In this document: positions 16,892-25,314 of the stretch, piece after piece
Position numbering within the stretch: position 1 is the stretch's first letter
Layout: the number at the start of each line of letters is the position of its first letter
Assembly: GCA_934539585.1 (NCBI GenBank)
Contig: CAKTCT010000019.1
Span: 1-50,499, forward strand
Reading direction: 5' to 3'
DNA length: 50,499 nucleotides
Source of the DNA: an uncultured Oscillospiraceae bacterium
Lineage (GTDB): Bacteria > Bacillota > Clostridia > Oscillospirales > Ruminococcaceae
The notes under the pieces: generated by a model
Seen by the model: only the letters and a program-made list of their open reading frames with translations
What the model was told of the DNA's origin: nothing
The model's database searches: none
Translations under genes and position numbers: made by a program

Positions 16892-18196
16892 ATGGCAGGC
16901 GGTACATTTACGGCACAGAATAAGGTCCGGGCGGGGGCGTACATCAACTTCCGCTCGGTGAAAAAGGGCTCCGCCGCAGTGGGGGACCGGGGGATCGCCG
17001 CGGTCCCCATGGAGCTGGGCTTCGGTCCGGCGGGGAGCCTTGTGGAGATCACGGCGGAAAGCGACGTGAAGAAGCTCCTGGGGTATCCGGCGGACCACGA
17101 GGCGCTGCTGCTGCTCCGGGAGTGCGCAAAGCGGGCGAAGAAGGTATTGGTCTACCGGCTGGCGGATGGGGTCAAGGCCGCCTGCACCGGCGGGAATCTG
17201 ACGGCCACGGCCCGGTACGGCGGCAGCCGGGGCAACGCTCTTACCGTCCGGGTGACGGCGGAGGGCGAGAAGTTCCGGGTGGAGACGCTACTGGACGGGG
17301 CGGTGGCGGACAGCCAGGAGGGCAAGACCGTTTCCGACCTGTCGGGGAACAGCTGGGTGGAGTTTTCCGGCTCCGGGGCGCTGACGGCCCAGGCCGGGAT
17401 GGTGCTGACCGGGGGCAGCGACGGAGAGGTCTCGGCGGCAAGCTATGACGGCTTTTTCAGCGCTCTGGAAAAGGCGGAGGTCCAGACCTTTGCGCTGCCT
17501 TGCAGCAATACCGGCGTCCTCGGCAAGGCCGCGGCCTTTGTCAAGCGGATGCGGGACCAGGAGGGAAAGAAGCTCCAGGGCGTGGCGGCCGGGTATCCCC
17601 AGGCGGACTGCGAGGGGATCATTTCGGTGAAAAACGGCGTGGTTTTAGAGGACGGCACCGAAATTTCTGCGGTCCAGGCTACCGCCTATGTGGCGGGGAT
17701 GACGGCGGGGGCCCAGGTCAACGAGTCCAATACCTACGGCAGCTACGATGGCGCGGCGGAGGTCTCGGCGCGATACACGGACAGCGAGATCACGGCGGCG
17801 CTGAAGGCCGGAGAGTGGGTGTTTGTTCCCCGGAACGGCGGCGTGGTGGTGGAGCAGGATATCAACACCTTCACCTCCTTTACTGCGGAAAAGGGGAAAA
17901 TCTTTTCCAAGAACCGGCCCTTGCGGGTCATGGACGGGCTGGCGGCGGACATCAGGGCCCTGTTTGAGGGGCAGTATCTGGGAAAGACCGGCAATTCCGC
18001 CGACGGACGGAGCCTTTTTAAGGCGGAGATTTTAAGCTATCTCCAGCAGCTGGAGGACATCGGCGCCATCGATGGGCTGGACCCGGAGGACGTGGAGGTC
18101 CTGCCCGGAACGGACGCCGACGCGGTGGCGGTGAAGCTGCTGCTCCGGCCGGTGGACAGCATGGAGAAGCTCTATATGACGGTGGAGATCCAGTAA
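16892..18196 (+). CDS. Contractile tail sheath protein, XkdK type
   Basis: 434 residues. Matches the PBSX sheath (MAGGTFTAQNKVRAGAYINF at the start, a central RMRDQEGKKLQGVAAGYP, late VEQDINTFTSFTAEKGK and SMEKLYMTVEIQ). Start ATG 16892 has GGGAGG upstream; an in-frame ATG 36 bp earlier lies inside the previous gene. A sheath makes the tail contractile (myovirus-like). The length is close to normal, so the sheath itself is not truncated. Confidence 0.93.
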   Translation: MAGGTFTAQNKVRAGAYINFRSVKKGSAAVGDRGIAAVPMELGFGPAGSLVEITAESDVKKLLGYPADHEALLLLRECAKRAKKVLVYRLADGVKAACTGGNLTATARYGGSRGNALTVRVTAEGEKFRVETLLDGAVADSQEGKTVSDLSGNSWVEFSGSGALTAQAGMVLTGGSDGEVSAASYDGFFSALEKAEVQTFALPCSNTGVLGKAAAFVKRMRDQEGKKLQGVAAGYPQADCEGIISVKNGVVLEDGTEISAVQATAYVAGMTAGAQVNESNTYGSYDGAAEVSARYTDSEITAALKAGEWVFVPRNGGVVVEQDINTFTSFTAEKGKIFSKNRPLRVMDGLAADIRALFEGQYLGKTGNSADGRSLFKAEILSYLQQLEDIGAIDGLDPEDVEVLPGTDADAVAVKLLLRPVDSMEKLYMTVEIQ

Positions 18197-18208
18197 GGAG
18201 GGGCGCGC

Positions 18209-18655
18209 GTGTTTTTGAAGGCAGAGGAGATCATCAGCGGCCAGGAGGGCCGGGCGTATCTCAAGGTCAACGGCAGGAACCGGGAACTGATGTACCTCAA
18301 ATCGGTGGAGGCCGTTGTGACCAAGAAAAAGACCGCGGTGCGGACCCTGGGCCGCAGCGGCGATCAGTACAAGGCCGCCGGGTGGAGCGGCAGGGGGAAG
18401 ATGTCCGTCTACTACGTCACCTCGCTGTTCCGGGAGCTGATGATTCAGTACATCCGGACGGGGAAGGACGTGTATTTTGACCTGGTGGTGGTCAACGACG
18501 ACGGCAATTCCAGCTTCGGCAGGCAGACGGTGGCGCTGCGGAACTGCAATCTCAACTCCGTGGTGCTGGCAAAGCTGGACGTCAATGCCGACAACCTGGA
18601 CGAGACGGTGGAATTCACCTTCGACGGGGCGGAGCTGCTGGACAGCTTCGCGTAA
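18209..18655 (+). CDS. Tail tube protein, XkdM type
   Basis: 148 residues starting at GTG with AAGGAGG 8 nt upstream. Typical XkdM/DUF2001 tube monomer (ISGQEGRAYLKVNG, KKKTAVRTLGRSGDQYKAAGWSG, DETVEFTFDGAELLD). It polymerises into the inner tube beneath the sheath. Confidence 0.92.
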   Translation: MFLKAEEIISGQEGRAYLKVNGRNRELMYLKSVEAVVTKKKTAVRTLGRSGDQYKAAGWSGRGKMSVYYVTSLFRELMIQYIRTGKDVYFDLVVVNDDGNSSFGRQTVALRNCNLNSVVLAKLDVNADNLDETVEFTFDGAELLDSFA

Positions 18656-18664
18656 GGAGGAATT

Positions 18665-19132
18665 ATGGACCTGCAAGCCTTTCTCAGGGAGAACGTGGGC
18701 GGGCCGGAGGACCGGGAGGTCCGGGTGTCCGGGCGGTTTGCCGAGCCCTTTGTGGTCCGGGGGATCACCGAGGAGGAAAACGCCGGGCTCCGGGCCGGGT
18801 GCCGGAAAAACGGGGGCCTGGACGGGGTGGACGCCGACCGGTATCTGGCCCGGCTGGCGGCGGCCTGCGTGGTAAGTCCCGACCTGGAAAACGCGGCGCT
18901 GCAGCGGTCCTGGGGCGTAATGGGGGCGGAGGCGCTGCTGAAGCGGATGCTGTCCCCAGGGGAGTTCGCGAAGCTCCTGGAAGCGGTCCAGGAGGTCTGC
19001 GGCTTTGACGTGGCGGTCCGGGAGATGGCGGAACAACTAAAAAACGGCTCCTGCAAGGCGACGAAGAACTCAACTACGCCTACTACGCCTTGCATGAATG
19101 CGGCATCCGGCCGGGAGAATTCGCGACCATGA
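18665..19132 (+). CDS. Tail assembly chaperone, zero-frame product (XkdN type)
   Basis: 155 residues. The N-terminal 120 residues fit XkdN-like chaperones (VRVSGRFAEPFVVRGITEEENAGL, LENAALQRSWGVMGAEALLKRML). After codon 127 the zero-frame tail is low-complexity (NSTTPTTPCMNAAS) and looks non-native, because the conserved continuation lies in the -1 frame. Such genes make a short and a frameshifted long form in a set ratio, and both are needed to load the tape measure and polymerise the tube. Confidence 0.88.
   Translation: MDLQAFLRENVGGPEDREVRVSGRFAEPFVVRGITEEENAGLRAGCRKNGGLDGVDADRYLARLAAACVVSPDLENAALQRSWGVMGAEALLKRMLSPGEFAKLLEAVQEVCGFDVAVREMAEQLKNGSCKATKNSTTPTTPCMNAASGRENSRP
19039..19045 (+). 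promoter_or_regulatory. Programmed -1 frameshift slippery site
   Basis: The heptamer A AAA AAC is in the correct register (codons CTA AAA AAC). Slippage by -1 joins the chaperone to the frame ending at 19218. Position near the end of the tail chaperone gene is the classical place for this event in tailed phages. Confidence 0.88.
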
Positions 19133-19218
19133 GCCGGAGGGAAAAGGCGGTGCTGACGGCTTTCATCGACGTCCGGGTCCAGGAGCGGGAACGGATGCTG
19201 CGGGAGCTTCAGGCGTAG
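19045..19218 (+). CDS. Frameshift extension of the tail assembly chaperone
   Basis: Read only after -1 slippage at 19039-19045; it adds 57 residues to the first 127, giving a 184-residue fusion. The sequence (RLLQGDEELNYAYYALHECG, IRPGEFATMSRREKAVLTAFIDVRVQ) has the Y-x-L-H-E and MSRREKA features seen in extension domains of PBSX-like elements. It has no start codon or ribosome site of its own. The next gene starts 15 bp later. Confidence 0.85.
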   Translation, partial: RLLQGDEELNYAYYALHECGIRPGEFATMSRREKAVLTAFIDVRVQERERMLRELQA

Positions 19219-19233
19219 GGTAAGGAGGGTGCG

Positions 19234-19641
19234 ATGACGGTTTTCGAGGCGCTGGCCGCTTTTCAGGCGTCCGGCGGAAGGGCGGAGCTCTGGCGGGCTC
19301 CGGCGCTGCGGGTGTTCCGGTACGGGAGCCGGCAGGCGGCGGGCTCCGGCGGGGCGGCTCTTTCCGAAAGCTCCGGGGCCATGACGGCGCTCCGGGGGCT
19401 GGCGGTGACAGGCGGCCTTCCGGGGGAGAACGCGGTCCGGCTCCGGGGCGGGGATCGTGCGGAGAAGGCCGGGGGTTTCTCCGTTTCCCGGGGGCTGCGG
19501 CAGTCCGTGGGGGCGGAGGAGCGCAGGCTCAGCGAGGCCGTCCGGCTCATGCGGGAGCAGGGCAGGCAGCCGGAGGCGGAGCCCGGGGAAATATTTTCCC
19601 AGCTGGAGCGGCGGCTCCTGGCGGAGATCGGCGCAGGTTAA
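19234..19641 (+). CDS. 135-aa protein in the tape-measure position
   Basis: ATG with GGAGG upstream. It occupies the slot where PBSX-like elements carry a tape-measure gene of more than a thousand codons. The protein has no membrane segments; the N-terminus (MTVFEALAAFQASGGRAEL) is followed by Gly/Ala/Ser-rich sequence and a charged C-terminal helix (GAEERRLSEAVRLMREQG, FSQLERRLLAEIG). It could be a miniature tape measure, the remnant of an internally deleted one, or an unrelated baseplate protein. I do not recognise a family. If it is the ruler, the tail would be only about 20 nm, using the general rule of roughly 0.15 nm per residue. Confidence 0.75.
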   Translation: MTVFEALAAFQASGGRAELWRAPALRVFRYGSRQAAGSGGAALSESSGAMTALRGLAVTGGLPGENAVRLRGGDRAEKAGGFSVSRGLRQSVGAEERRLSEAVRLMREQGRQPEAEPGEIFSQLERRLLAEIGAG

Positions 19642-19654
19642 AAGGAGGAGCAGG

Positions 19655-20272
19655 ATGCGAATCTACTTAGGAAACATGGAGTTCCCCGCGGCGCCGGAGC
19701 GGCTGGAGGTCTTTTCCCAGGGAGGCTGGGAGACGGCGGAGCTGTTCGATCTGGGGGAGGTGAGCCGGTACCGGCCGCCAAAGCTCCGGCGGTTCCGGTT
19801 CGGGGGGATTTTTCCCGGGGAGGACTACGGCTTTGTGACGGCGGCGGCGCTGGGGTCCCCGAAAAGCTACGTCCAGGCCATGGAGCAGATGATGGCGGCC
19901 AAGGAGCCGTCGCGGCTGGTGGTCAGCGGCGGGGTCCGGCCCTTTTCCGTGCTGGCGACGGTGGAGGGGTTCGACTGGCGGATGCAGGCCGGGGAGGACG
20001 GGGACATTTACTATGAGCTGGAGCTGCGGGAGTACCGGGAATCCGGTACGGCGGCGGTGGTCTCCTCCGGGGCGGGGAGCGCCGCTCAGAAGGCGGTTGC
20101 TGAGAAGAATCCGGCGGCTCCGGCGGTGTATGTGGTTAAGAAGGGGGACACCCTCTGGGCCATTGCCCGGCGGTTTCTGGGAGACGGGCGGCGGTACAGG
20201 GAAATTGCCGCCGCAAACAGCGTCAGGAACCCCAATCTGATCTTTCCGGGGCAGAAGCTCCGGATTCCGTAA
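19655..20272 (+). CDS. LysM-containing baseplate protein, XkdP type
   Basis: 205 residues starting at ATG 19655 (AAAGGAGGAG upstream). Residues 1-140 form the baseplate domain (MRIYLGNMEFPAAPERLEVF, RFGGIFPGEDYGFV). A LysM domain ends the protein (VYVVKKGDTLWAIARRFLG through LIFPGQKLRIP), which probably binds peptidoglycan or docks in the hub. In PBSX it follows the tape measure directly, which makes the gap before it telling. Confidence 0.92.
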   Translation: MRIYLGNMEFPAAPERLEVFSQGGWETAELFDLGEVSRYRPPKLRRFRFGGIFPGEDYGFVTAAALGSPKSYVQAMEQMMAAKEPSRLVVSGGVRPFSVLATVEGFDWRMQAGEDGDIYYELELREYRESGTAAVVSSGAGSAAQKAVAEKNPAAPAVYVVKKGDTLWAIARRFLGDGRRYREIAAANSVRNPNLIFPGQKLRIP

Positions 20273-20284
20273 GGAGGCGCTGGG

Positions 20285-21217
20285 ATGGAGCTTTGGCTGT
20301 ATCAGAGAAGCGGCCTTTCGGGGAAGGTCCCGGTCTCCGGGGTGCGGTGGCAGACCCGGATCGGGGGTGCGGGGATTCTGGAATTCTCCGCGCCCTGGGT
20401 GGGGATTCTGGCCGCCGAGGGGGACCGGGTGCGGCTGCTCCGGGAGGGGCAGGCGGTTTTTGACGGGTTCGTCTTTCAGACGGAGCGGGACGGCCGGGGA
20501 CAGAGGGTCCTCTGCTACGACCGGGTGAAATATCTGCTTTACAAGGACACCAAGGTGTTCCGGAACCGAACGGCGGGGGAGATTGCCGGGGAGATTTTAA
20601 AAGAGCGGCAGCTGAAAACCGGCGGGCTGGCGGAGACGGGGTATGTTCTGCCCCTGCTGGCCATGGAGGGGCAGACGCTGCTTCAGATGATCCGGAAGGC
20701 TCTGGAGGAGACCAGGGCCGCCACGGGGAAGGAGTTCGTTTTATACGACAACGCCGGGGAAATGGTCCTCCGGGAGGCGGCGGAGAACCCGGCGGGGGTG
20801 CTGCTCTGCGGGGAGAACCAGGTTCTTTCCTATCAGGAGAAAAGCGACATCGACGGCGGGACCTTCAACCGGTTCAAAATCTGGCAGGAGGACGGGCGGT
20901 CCGGATTCCGGAGAGTCACGGTGGAAAACGACGGAGACTCCCAGGAAAAATGGGGCGTTTTGCAGTACTTCGAACGGGTGGACAGCCGGCTGAACGCCGC
21001 CCAGGTCAAGGAGCGGATCGCGGCGCTGCGGAAGTCCGCGGGGCAGGCCCGGAGGACCCTGGAGGTCCAGGGACTGGCCGACTGGGTATGCCGGGCGGGG
21101 ACCACCGCTCTGGTGCGGCTGGGAACGGAGGCGGCGGAGGTCTGTCTCATCGAGGAGGCGGAGCAGCGGTTTTCCGGCGGGCAGGAGCGGATGAGTCTCA
21201 GGCTGCGGAGGCTTTGA
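20285..21217 (+). CDS. Baseplate hub protein, XkdQ/gpD type
   Basis: 310 residues. The beta-rich N-terminal half and late DDDxE-like region match XkdQ, which forms the tail hub (gpD/gp27 fold). ATG follows AAGGAGG. It is flanked by XkdP and DUF2577 in the canonical order. No deletion visible. Confidence 0.9.
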   Translation: MELWLYQRSGLSGKVPVSGVRWQTRIGGAGILEFSAPWVGILAAEGDRVRLLREGQAVFDGFVFQTERDGRGQRVLCYDRVKYLLYKDTKVFRNRTAGEIAGEILKERQLKTGGLAETGYVLPLLAMEGQTLLQMIRKALEETRAATGKEFVLYDNAGEMVLREAAENPAGVLLCGENQVLSYQEKSDIDGGTFNRFKIWQEDGRSGFRRVTVENDGDSQEKWGVLQYFERVDSRLNAAQVKERIAALRKSAGQARRTLEVQGLADWVCRAGTTALVRLGTEAAEVCLIEEAEQRFSGGQERMSLRLRRL

Positions 21218-21226
21218 GGAGGACGT

Positions 21227-21523
21227 ATGATTTCAGAGGTAATGAAGGAGATCGCCAGGGGCTGCATCGGCGAGGAGGTCAACGCCGCCGTGGTCTTCGG
21301 GACGGTGACGGCGGAAAGTCCGGCGGCGGTCCGGGTCGAGGACCGGCTGGTGCTGGACGAAGGGGTCCTGGTGATCCCGAAAGAGCTGAAGCGGCGGGAG
21401 GTCCCGGTGACGGTGGGAGACGGCGTCCAGAACGTTGTGGTGTCGCCGGGGCTCAGGGCTGGGGACAAGGCGGTGATCCTCCATCTGGGGGACTGCTGGC
21501 TTCTGGCGGGGACCATTGACTGA
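21227..21523 (+). CDS. DUF2577 baseplate protein, XkdR type
   Basis: 98 residues: a small beta-barrel (AAVVFGTVTAESPAAVRVED, LHLGDCWLLAGTID) preceded by one helix. The OB-like fold suggests a spike or hub accessory. Order and size match XkdR. GAGGACGT precedes the ATG. Confidence 0.88.
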   Translation: MISEVMKEIARGCIGEEVNAAVVFGTVTAESPAAVRVEDRLVLDEGVLVIPKELKRREVPVTVGDGVQNVVVSPGLRAGDKAVILHLGDCWLLAGTID

Positions 21524-21534
21524 AAGGAGCGGTT

Positions 21535-21930
21535 ATGGCGGGATTGCTGCCGGAAACGGCGGTTCTGGAAACGGCGGCGGAGCCTTCCGGGACCTGGCGG
21601 TTCGATCTGGAGACCGGAAGGGTCGGCGGGCGGATCGACGGGGAGGAGGCCCTCCGTCAGGCGGCGGCGCTGCGGCTGCTGACGCCGCGGTATGAGCACT
21701 GCATTTACAGCTTCCGTTACGGAAGCGAGCTGGCGGGGCTCATCGGCAGGGACGGGGAGTACGCCCAGGCGGCGGCTCCGGCCCTGGTGGAGGAAGCCCT
21801 GCTGCGGGACCCCAGGTTCCAGGCGGTGCGGGACGTTACGGCCCACCGGGACGGCGACGCGCTGACGGTGGAGTTTACGGCGGAGGCGGACTGGGGCGTC
21901 ATCAGCGGTCAGGCCGCCGTGGCCGGATAG
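21535..21930 (+). CDS. DUF2634 (gp25-like) baseplate wedge protein, XkdS type
   Basis: 131 residues with the gp25-like core (ALRLLTPRYEHCIYSFRYGSEL, then LVEEALLRDPRF). gp25-type proteins link the baseplate to the first sheath ring and help trigger contraction. Follows the DUF2577 gene after 11 bp with AAAGGAG as ribosome site. Confidence 0.9.
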   Translation: MAGLLPETAVLETAAEPSGTWRFDLETGRVGGRIDGEEALRQAAALRLLTPRYEHCIYSFRYGSELAGLIGRDGEYAQAAAPALVEEALLRDPRFQAVRDVTAHRDGDALTVEFTAEADWGVISGQAAVAG

Positions 21931-21940
21931 GAGGGACGAG

Positions 21941-23014
21941 ATGGAAATTCCAAGCTATGAGGAGCTGATGGAGGCGGTGCTGGCCCGGGTGTCCGACGAT
22001 GTGGACAAGCGGGAGGGCAGCCTCATTTACACGGCGGTGGCGCCGGTGTGCGCGGAACTGGCACAGGCTTATATCCGGCTGGCCGGGGCGCTGGACCTGC
22101 TGTTTTTCGACACCAGTGAGGGGGAGGCCCTGGACCGGCTGGCGGCCCAGTTCGGGCTGAGCCGGAGGGAGGCGTCCTGTGCGGTGTGCCTGGGGGTATT
22201 CAAGGACAGCGGCGGCAATGAATTTGTGCCGCCGGTGGGGATGCGGCTGGGATACGGCGGGATGTTCTACCGGGTCAGCGGGGCGGTCTCCGGGGGATGC
22301 GCGCTGATTTGCGAAACGGCGGGGACTGGGGGAAACCAGGTCTCCGGGGAGCTGCTGCCGGTGGATTATCTGGAGGGCTTCGGCTCGGCGGAGCTCAGCG
22401 GGCTGCTGACGGCGGGCCGGGACGCGGAATCCGACGAGGAGCTGCGGCAGCGGCTCACCGGGCGGGTCCAGGCGCCGGCTTTCGGGGGAAATCTGGCGGA
22501 TTACCGGGAGAAGGTCTTAGGCATCCAAGGCGTAGGCGCGGTGAAGGTCACGGCGGCGGCCAACGGCGCGGGAACGGTGAAGCTCACCCTTCTGGACGAC
22601 GCTTACAGCGCGGCGGGGACAGAGCTGGTCAGCAAGGTCCAGGCGGCTGCGGACCCGGGCGTCTCCGGCGGCGGAAAGGGCTTCGCGCCTATCGGCCACA
22701 AGGTCACGGCGGCGGGGGCCGCGATGAAAACGGTGAATGTCGCGGCTGCGGTGACGGTCCAGTCCGGCGCGGACAAGGCGGCCTTGCAGGCAAGGCTGAA
22801 GGCGGCGGTGGAGGGCTATTTCCTGGAGCTGCGAAAGCAGTGGGAAAGCGCCGGGAAGACGGTGGTGCGGCTTTCCGGCGTGGTCATGAAGCTGCTGGAG
22901 GAGGACGGCGTTCTGGACGTGTCCGGCGTGACCCTCAACGGCGGGGCGGCCAATCTGGAAACGGCGGAGCTGGAGGTTCCGGTGCTGGGGACGCTGACCC
23001 TTACGGTGGAGTAA
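21941..23014 (+). CDS. Baseplate J-like protein, XkdT type
   Basis: 357 residues. Contains SYEELMEAVLARVSDDVDKREGS and LDRLAAQFGLSRREA in the N-terminal part, a central beta domain and the conserved ESDEELRQRLTGRVQAPAFGGN segment typical of baseplate J/gp47 proteins. Forms the wedge that connects hub and fibres. Full length. Confidence 0.95.
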   Translation: MEIPSYEELMEAVLARVSDDVDKREGSLIYTAVAPVCAELAQAYIRLAGALDLLFFDTSEGEALDRLAAQFGLSRREASCAVCLGVFKDSGGNEFVPPVGMRLGYGGMFYRVSGAVSGGCALICETAGTGGNQVSGELLPVDYLEGFGSAELSGLLTAGRDAESDEELRQRLTGRVQAPAFGGNLADYREKVLGIQGVGAVKVTAAANGAGTVKLTLLDDAYSAAGTELVSKVQAAADPGVSGGGKGFAPIGHKVTAAGAAMKTVNVAAAVTVQSGADKAALQARLKAAVEGYFLELRKQWESAGKTVVRLSGVVMKLLEEDGVLDVSGVTLNGGAANLETAELEVPVLGTLTLTVE

Positions 23015-23023
23015 GGAGGGAGC

Positions 23024-23566
23024 ATGGAGTATCTGGACTATCTGCCCGGGTTTTTCCGGGAGAGCCGGGAGTTTATCCGGCTGGGAGAGGGGCTCTGGCC
23101 CGCGGTCCGGGACCTTTGCGGGGCGGCGGAGGACGCTGCCAAAGAGGGGGTCCCGGAGACGGCTTCCGAGGAGGGCGTCCGGCGGTTTGAAAAGGCTCTG
23201 GGGCTGACGCCGGGGGCGGAGGACACCTTGGAGCAGCGGCGGCTGCGGGTCCTGGGGGTCTTTACGGGAAACCCGCCCTTTTCCATGGGGTGGCTGCGGC
23301 AGAAGCTGGAGCTGGCCTTTGGGCCGGAGGGGTATCTGGCGGAGGATTCGGCGGCGGGGCACTGGCTCCGGGTGGGAGCGGACCTTTCCAAGGGATACCG
23401 TCCGGAGGCGCTGGAGCAGGAGCTTCGGGAGAAGATCCCGGCCAACCTGGTCCTCCGCATGGTGGGAATGAACCTGGAGTCCCAGGGGGTGTTCGCCGGG
23501 GCGGTTCTGCAGACGGCGGCGGTTTATCAATTGGAGGTGACGGAGGATGGCGCAGTTTCATCTTAA
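23024..23566 (+). CDS. DUF2313/YmfQ baseplate protein, XkdU type
   Basis: 180 residues (LDYLPGFFRESREFIRLGEG, a central TLEQRRLRVLGVFTGNPPFS, late ANLVLRMVGMNLESQG). Matches XkdU/gpI-type proteins that sit between the wedge and the fibres. Its 3' end overlaps the start of the fibre gene by 20 bp. Confidence 0.9.
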   Translation: MEYLDYLPGFFRESREFIRLGEGLWPAVRDLCGAAEDAAKEGVPETASEEGVRRFEKALGLTPGAEDTLEQRRLRVLGVFTGNPPFSMGWLRQKLELAFGPEGYLAEDSAAGHWLRVGADLSKGYRPEALEQELREKIPANLVLRMVGMNLESQGVFAGAVLQTAAVYQLEVTEDGAVSS

Positions 23567-24977
23567 ACTGACGGAGGGCGGCGTGGCTCTGCTGGCCAAA
23601 GCGGCGGCGGGTAAGCCCCTGTCCTTTCAGAAAATGGTCATGGGCGACGGGAATTACAGCGGGGACCCCGCCGCTATGGAGGCGGTGATCTCCCCGAAAA
23701 AGGAGCTTTCCATCTACCGGCTGAGCCGGAACGGGAACAAGGTCTCGGTGCGGAGCGTGCTGACGCTGAATCAGGTGACGGCTCCCTTCTGGTGGCGGGA
23801 GCTGGGGCTTTACGCGGCGGACCCCGACGGCGGCGGGCTGGTCCTGGCGGCCTACGGCAACGCCATGGACAAGGCCGACTACATCGCGGCGGGAGGCGTG
23901 CTGGAGGAGCGGATCGTGGATGTTTCCCTTATGGTGGACACGGCGGCCCAGATCACGGCGGAGGCCAGCGGGGTGGTCTTTGCCGGGGAGGAGGCGTTCC
24001 AGAGCCACAAGGGGGACCGGGCGGTCCATGTGACGATGCTGACCCACGTCCGTTCCAGCGCCACCAAGGTGCATACCCTGTCGGGGCTGGGGAGCGTCAG
24101 CGGGGTGTTTGCCTGCCAGTTCAAGGCCACGGCGGCTTTTGTCACTGGGGACACCTTCCGGGTCAATGGGAGCACCTACGCCCTGAAGCTGCAGAACGGG
24201 GAGACGGCGGAGGATAACCTGTTTGTATCCGGGGCGCTGGTCAGCTGCATTATCGACACGGCGGGGAAAACCGTAAATTTTAAGGCGGCCGGGGGCCGGA
24301 AGCTCCCGGCGGGAACTTCGGCCATCGTGAAGATTTTCAATGCCGACGGGACCTTCACCGTCCCCCAGACCGGCAAGTACCGGGTGACGGTGGTGGGAAA
24401 GGGCGGAAACGGCGGCAAATCCACCTTCGACCGGAACTCCTGGGGCGAGAACGACGGCTCCGGAGGCTCCGGCGGCAGCGGAGGCTGGGCTTCTTCGGAG
24501 CTGAACCTGACCAAGGGGGCCTCGGTGGCGGTGACGGTGGGGGCGGTGTCCTCCTTCGGGAGTTATCTGAGCGCTGCGGCGGGGGCCGACGCTGCTTCGC
24601 CGAACCCTTCCGAAATCCCCGCCTTCCCGGAATACGTGGGCGGAGCCGGAGGCACGGCCACAGGAGGAACGCTGCGGAACGTCAGCGGAATCAGCGGGAG
24701 CAACGGGACGATCTCGGACGACCGCGTCCATGACGGAGCCGCCGGAAAGGCGGTGGGCAGTCCGGAGTACTCGGCCTTTCTCTCGGCGGCCTTCGGCAAG
24801 GCGGGAACGGGGAGCAGCCGGGACTACCGGGGGTATCCGCCCATTGCAGACACCGGCTACGGGGCCTTCGGGGCCAGCGGCGGCGGGGCGGCCTGCAACA
24901 CCAACTACTCCGGCGGCAGCGGCCTGGGCGGCGAAGGCGGTCCTGGGGCGGTCATCATCGAAATGGTACTGGATTAA
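23547..24977 (+). CDS. Tail fibre with glycine-rich receptor-binding tip
   Basis: 476 residues. The N-terminal 170 residues are a tail-collar/DUF3751-like baseplate attachment domain (FHLKLTEGGVALLAKAAAGK, FWWRELGLYAADPDG). The middle is beta-rich. From about residue 285 the tip is packed with Gly/Ser/Ala motifs (GKGGNGG, GGSGGSGGWA, GGAGGTATGG, GASGGGAA, GGSGLGGEGGPGAVIIEM). Such Gly-rich tips are reminiscent of the polyglycine-helix adhesins of T4-like gp38, which bind the host surface. This part should set host range. No chaperone or invertible cassette is visible. Confidence 0.85.
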   Translation: MAQFHLKLTEGGVALLAKAAAGKPLSFQKMVMGDGNYSGDPAAMEAVISPKKELSIYRLSRNGNKVSVRSVLTLNQVTAPFWWRELGLYAADPDGGGLVLAAYGNAMDKADYIAAGGVLEERIVDVSLMVDTAAQITAEASGVVFAGEEAFQSHKGDRAVHVTMLTHVRSSATKVHTLSGLGSVSGVFACQFKATAAFVTGDTFRVNGSTYALKLQNGETAEDNLFVSGALVSCIIDTAGKTVNFKAAGGRKLPAGTSAIVKIFNADGTFTVPQTGKYRVTVVGKGGNGGKSTFDRNSWGENDGSGGSGGSGGWASSELNLTKGASVAVTVGAVSSFGSYLSAAAGADAASPNPSEIPAFPEYVGGAGGTATGGTLRNVSGISGSNGTISDDRVHDGAAGKAVGSPEYSAFLSAAFGKAGTGSSRDYRGYPPIADTGYGAFGASGGGAACNTNYSGGSGLGGEGGPGAVIIEMVLD

Positions 24978-24987
24978 GGAGGACGGC

Positions 24988-25302
24988 ATGAAAAAATACG
25001 CATTTGTGGAGTACGGCGGCAAGGTCATGGGCATCGAGACCCGGTGCAGCTGCCGTCTCCGTTCGGAGAAGCAGGCCGGGGAGCTGGCCATTGAGGACAT
25101 CGTGCATCCGGACCTGGTTTACCGCTATGTGGAGATTCCGGAGGGTGTTGCTGTCACCGAGGGGATGCTCTATTCCGGCGGGGAGTTCAAGGAGAATCCG
25201 GTGAGCGCCGTGGGGAGAGTTGCGGCGTTGGAGGCCCAGCAGGAGGCCACCAATCAGGCCATTCTCAGCATCATGGACGCTGTGGTGGCCATGCAGCAGT
25301 AA
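24988..25302 (+). CDS. Fibre-associated small protein
   Basis: 104 residues starting at ATG 24988 (AAGGAGG upstream). N-terminal beta segment (KKYAFVEYGGKVMGIETRCSC), then a C-terminal helix (VGRVAALEAQQEATNQAILSIM). Sits between the fibre and XkdX-like gene, where PBSX-like clusters keep small uncharacterised tail proteins. Possibly a fibre trimerisation or assembly partner. Confidence 0.7.
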   Translation: MKKYAFVEYGGKVMGIETRCSCRLRSEKQAGELAIEDIVHPDLVYRYVEIPEGVAVTEGMLYSGGEFKENPVSAVGRVAALEAQQEATNQAILSIMDAVVAMQQ

Positions 25303-25314
25303 GGAGGGGATTGC

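Noticed and set aside
23262..25100. 612-codon minus-strand frame opposite the tail fibre
   Set aside because: Shadow of the fibre and baseplate genes; no ribosome site or family match.
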